Source of the DNA: an uncultured Clostridia bacterium
GTDB lineage: Bacteria > Bacillota > Clostridia > Oscillospirales > Acutalibacteraceae
Reading direction: 5' to 3'
Length of the DNA: 5,330 nt
Assembly: GCA_937902305.1 (NCBI GenBank)
Contig: CALDHV010000052.1
Coordinates: forward strand, 1-5,330
Below the pieces are notes generated by a model. The model did no database searches. It was given only the letters and a program-made list of their open reading frames with translations, and had not been told where the DNA came from. Each line of letters begins with the position of its first letter. Positions within the stretch are counted from its first letter, which is position 1. This document shows positions 3,290 through 5,330 of this stretch, one piece after another. Made by a program: the position numbers and the translations under genes.

Positions 3290-5330
3290 ATGTCGGAAAT
3301 CACGGGCTTGGATTTCAAAATCAAAGAAATGGGGCGGCGCATCCGCGCTTTACGTGAGGTCGAAAACCGCACCCCCGAGGAAATGGCACAGCAGATCGGT
3401 CTGCCTGTGGAGGAGTACCTTGCATTCGAGGCGGGGGAGCGGGATATGAACTTCACGTTCATTTACCGTTGCTCGATGTTCCTCAATGTCAATGTGACCG
3501 ATATTATCGAGGGCTACAGCCCGAAGCTGAAGTCTTATATGGTCACGCGCGCCGACGGCGGACAGAAGATCTCGCAGGCGCATGGGATGACCTATTATAA
3601 CCTTGCCTATGCGTTCCAGAACCGTATCGCCGAGCCGTTGTTTGTCCACAGCGTTTACGACGAGGCGGCACAGCACCGGGATATTGATTTGACCTCCCAT
3701 ACGGGGCAGGAGTGCGACATCGTCATCGACGGACATCTGCTGGTGCAGATCGGTGAACACCGCGAGGTGCTCGGTCCCGGTGACAGTGTATATTACGACA
3801 GCGGCACGCCGCACGGGATGATCGCCGTGCAGGGGGAGGACTGCCATTTCTATGCCATCGTCCTCAATCCGACCGGTGAGCCGATCCCGGAGCTGGCATC
3901 GGCTCCGGCGGTGCGCGATACCCGCACGCTGACCCGGGATACCAAAGACCGTATCTACCGTAATTTTATTGACGTGACCGAGAATGAAAACGGCACGCCG
4001 ACCGCGATCAAGTTCAAGAATATCGAGCATTTCAATTTTGCCTATGACCTTGTTGATGCGCTGGCGCGCAAGGAACCGAAAAAGCTGGCGATGCTCCACA
4101 TCGCGCGGGATAAGACCGAGCGCCGTTTCACCTTTGATGATATGCGGCGCGGCTCGGCGCAATGCGCGAACTATTTCAAATCTCTCGGCATTAAAAAGGG
4201 CGACCGCGTGATGCTGGTGCTCAAGCGACATTATCAGTTCTGGTTTGCGATGCTGGGACTTAACAAGCTCGGTGCGATCGCCATTCCGGCGACCAATCAG
4301 CTTTTGGCGCACGATTTCGAATACCGCTTCGAGGCGGCGGGGGTGCGCGCCATCGTTTGCACCGCCGACGGCGATACCGCGGCACAGGCGGATATTGCGG
4401 CGGAAAAGTGCCCGTCCCTGCTCCACAAGATCATCGTCAACGGCAAGCGGGACGGCTGGCGCGCCTTCGATGAGGAATATACACTGTTCAGCTCACATTT
4501 CGAGCGCACCGACGATACCGCCGGCGGTGACGACCCGATGCTGATGTACTTTACCTCCGGCACATCGGGCTATCCGAAGATCGCGTTGCATACCTATAAA
4601 TATCCGCTCGGTCATTTCCACACTGCCAAGTATTGGCACGAGGTAGACCCGGACGGTCTGCATTTCACCATATCCGATACCGGTTGGGCCAAGGCGATGT
4701 GGGGCAAGCTGTATGGACAATGGCTGTGTGAGGCGGCGACCTTTGTGTACGATTTCGACCGCTTTGACGCGGCGGATATTCTGCCGATGTTTGCCAAGTA
4801 TCATATCACGACCTTCTGCGCGCCGCCGACGATGCTACGTATGATGATCAAGCAGGATATTTCGCAGTATGATTTTTCCTCGGTCAAGCATATGACCACG
4901 GCGGGCGAGGCGCTCAACCCTGAGGTGTACCGCCAATTTGAAAAGGCGACCGGCTTGCAGATATTGGAGGGCTTCGGTCAGTCGGAAAGCACGATGATCA
5001 TCGGCAATCTGACCGGTGCCGCGCATAAGATCGGCTCGATGGGCAAGCCCGCCCCGATCTATCCCGTCAAGCTGGTCGATCCCGACGGTAACGATGTGCC
5101 GATCGGTGAGACCGGAGAGATCGTCATTGACATTCGCAACGGCTTGCCGTGCGGACTGGCGGTCGAATATTACCGCAATCCCGAAAAGACCGCCGAAACA
5201 TGGCGGGACGGCTACTACCACACCGGTGATACCGCGTGGATGGATGAGGACGGCTTCTATTGGTATGTCGGGCGGGTGGATGATGTCATCAAATCCTCCG
5301 GCTACCGTATCGGGCCGTTCGAGATCGAAA
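3290..5330 (+). CDS. XRE-cupin-AMP-forming acyl-CoA synthetase fusion protein, paralog 2 (partial, T-box/Val controlled)
   Basis: The frame stays open for 680 codons from ATG at 3290 to the window end, so the gene is truncated by the window and not by mutation. Domain order matches the first protein. An XRE-like HTH spans residues about 12-75 (GRRIRALREVENRTPEEMAQ, then EYLAFEAGERD, ending TDIIEG). A cupin spans about 135-193 (HTGQECDIVIDGHLLVQIG, then GDSVYYDSGTPHGM). The AMP-forming ligase starts about 248, with phosphate loop TSGTSGYPK (422-430), GFGQSE (561-566), YHTGD (643-647) and hinge GRVDDVIK (661-668). By comparison with paralog 1, about 85 residues including the catalytic lysine lie beyond the window. 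Around GFGQ[TS]E the paralogs differ: residues 565-573 read SESTMIIGN here against TELTLAIAN in paralog 1. This is in or near the region that shapes the acyl pocket in the family, consistent with a different substrate. The valine specifier in its leader suggests isobutyrate; this is inference. Confidence 0.9.
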   Translation, partial: MSEITGLDFKIKEMGRRIRALREVENRTPEEMAQQIGLPVEEYLAFEAGERDMNFTFIYRCSMFLNVNVTDIIEGYSPKLKSYMVTRADGGQKISQAHGMTYYNLAYAFQNRIAEPLFVHSVYDEAAQHRDIDLTSHTGQECDIVIDGHLLVQIGEHREVLGPGDSVYYDSGTPHGMIAVQGEDCHFYAIVLNPTGEPIPELASAPAVRDTRTLTRDTKDRIYRNFIDVTENENGTPTAIKFKNIEHFNFAYDLVDALARKEPKKLAMLHIARDKTERRFTFDDMRRGSAQCANYFKSLGIKKGDRVMLVLKRHYQFWFAMLGLNKLGAIAIPATNQLLAHDFEYRFEAAGVRAIVCTADGDTAAQADIAAEKCPSLLHKIIVNGKRDGWRAFDEEYTLFSSHFERTDDTAGGDDPMLMYFTSGTSGYPKIALHTYKYPLGHFHTAKYWHEVDPDGLHFTISDTGWAKAMWGKLYGQWLCEAATFVYDFDRFDAADILPMFAKYHITTFCAPPTMLRMMIKQDISQYDFSSVKHMTTAGEALNPEVYRQFEKATGLQILEGFGQSESTMIIGNLTGAAHKIGSMGKPAPIYPVKLVDPDGNDVPIGETGEIVIDIRNGLPCGLAVEYYRNPEKTAETWRDGYYHTGDTAWMDEDGFYWYVGRVDDVIKSSGYRIGPFEIE

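Larger units (their letters stand above)
305..5330 (+). repeat. Tandem duplication of a promoter/T-box/fusion-gene unit
   Basis: Unit 1 (305-2898) and unit 2 (2944-5330, incomplete) match element for element: TTGACA-17-TACAAT promoter, T-box leader, terminator, RBS and three-domain gene. Similarity is uneven. The HTH, linker and upper Stem I are strongly diverged. The 3' half of the leader and parts of the ligase domain are nearly identical in DNA, for example 2563-2650 against 5243-5330, which differ at two of 88 bases. The pattern indicates an old duplication with divergence of specificity, perhaps with local gene conversion. Confidence 0.85.

Noticed and set aside
305..5330. Mobile element or insertion sequence as the source of the repeated units
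   Set aside because: No transposase, terminal inverted repeats or target-site duplications are visible; tandem duplication of a regulated gene explains the repeats.
1..5330. CRISPR array, tRNA or rRNA genes
   Set aside because: No regularly spaced short direct repeats, no cloverleaf-like sequence and no rRNA-like stretches were seen.

Overview
The window looks like chromosomal DNA from a low- to mid-GC Bacillota (Firmicutes), most likely an anaerobic gut- or rumen-type clostridium. The signs are T-box riboswitches with intrinsic terminators, near-consensus sigma-A promoters with 17-base spacers, AGGAGG-type ribosome binding sites, and XRE-cupin and AMP-forming ligase proteins of a style I associate with Clostridia. 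The taxon is an inference; no rRNA or other marker is present.

Layout. Positions 1-82 (minus strand) hold the first 27 codons of a probable MoxR-family AAA+ ATPase, transcribed away from the rest. Positions 83-633 form a divergent control region. It contains a minus-strand promoter, a nested inverted repeat in that gene's 5' UTR, a small palindrome, one or two plus-strand promoters, and a complete T-box leader with its terminator. Positions 634-2898 encode a 754-residue protein fusing an XRE-type helix-turn-helix domain, a cupin domain and a complete AMP-forming acyl-CoA synthetase. Positions 2899-3289 hold a second promoter and a second complete T-box leader. From 3290 to the window end runs a paralogous fusion gene, cut off after 680 codons. 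The window is therefore a tandem duplication of a whole unit: promoter, T-box, fused ligase gene.

Main observation. T-boxes sense uncharged tRNA and normally control aminoacyl-tRNA synthetase, amino-acid biosynthesis or amino-acid transport genes, yet here each controls an acyl-CoA-synthetase-like gene. By fold and position, the specifier codon reads ATC (isoleucine) in the first leader and GTA (valine) in the second. The T-box UGGU bulges predict tRNAs ending in ACCA, as expected for both tRNA-Ile and tRNA-Val. Expression would then rise when isoleucine (gene 1) or valine (gene 2) is short. The simplest reading is that the ligases activate branched short-chain acids, 2-methylbutyrate and isobutyrate respectively, to acyl-CoAs. 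Ferredoxin-dependent reductive carboxylation and transamination would then yield isoleucine and valine, a salvage route known physiologically in rumen anaerobes. Leader architecture, gene structure and motifs are read directly from the sequence; the substrates and the pathway are inference.
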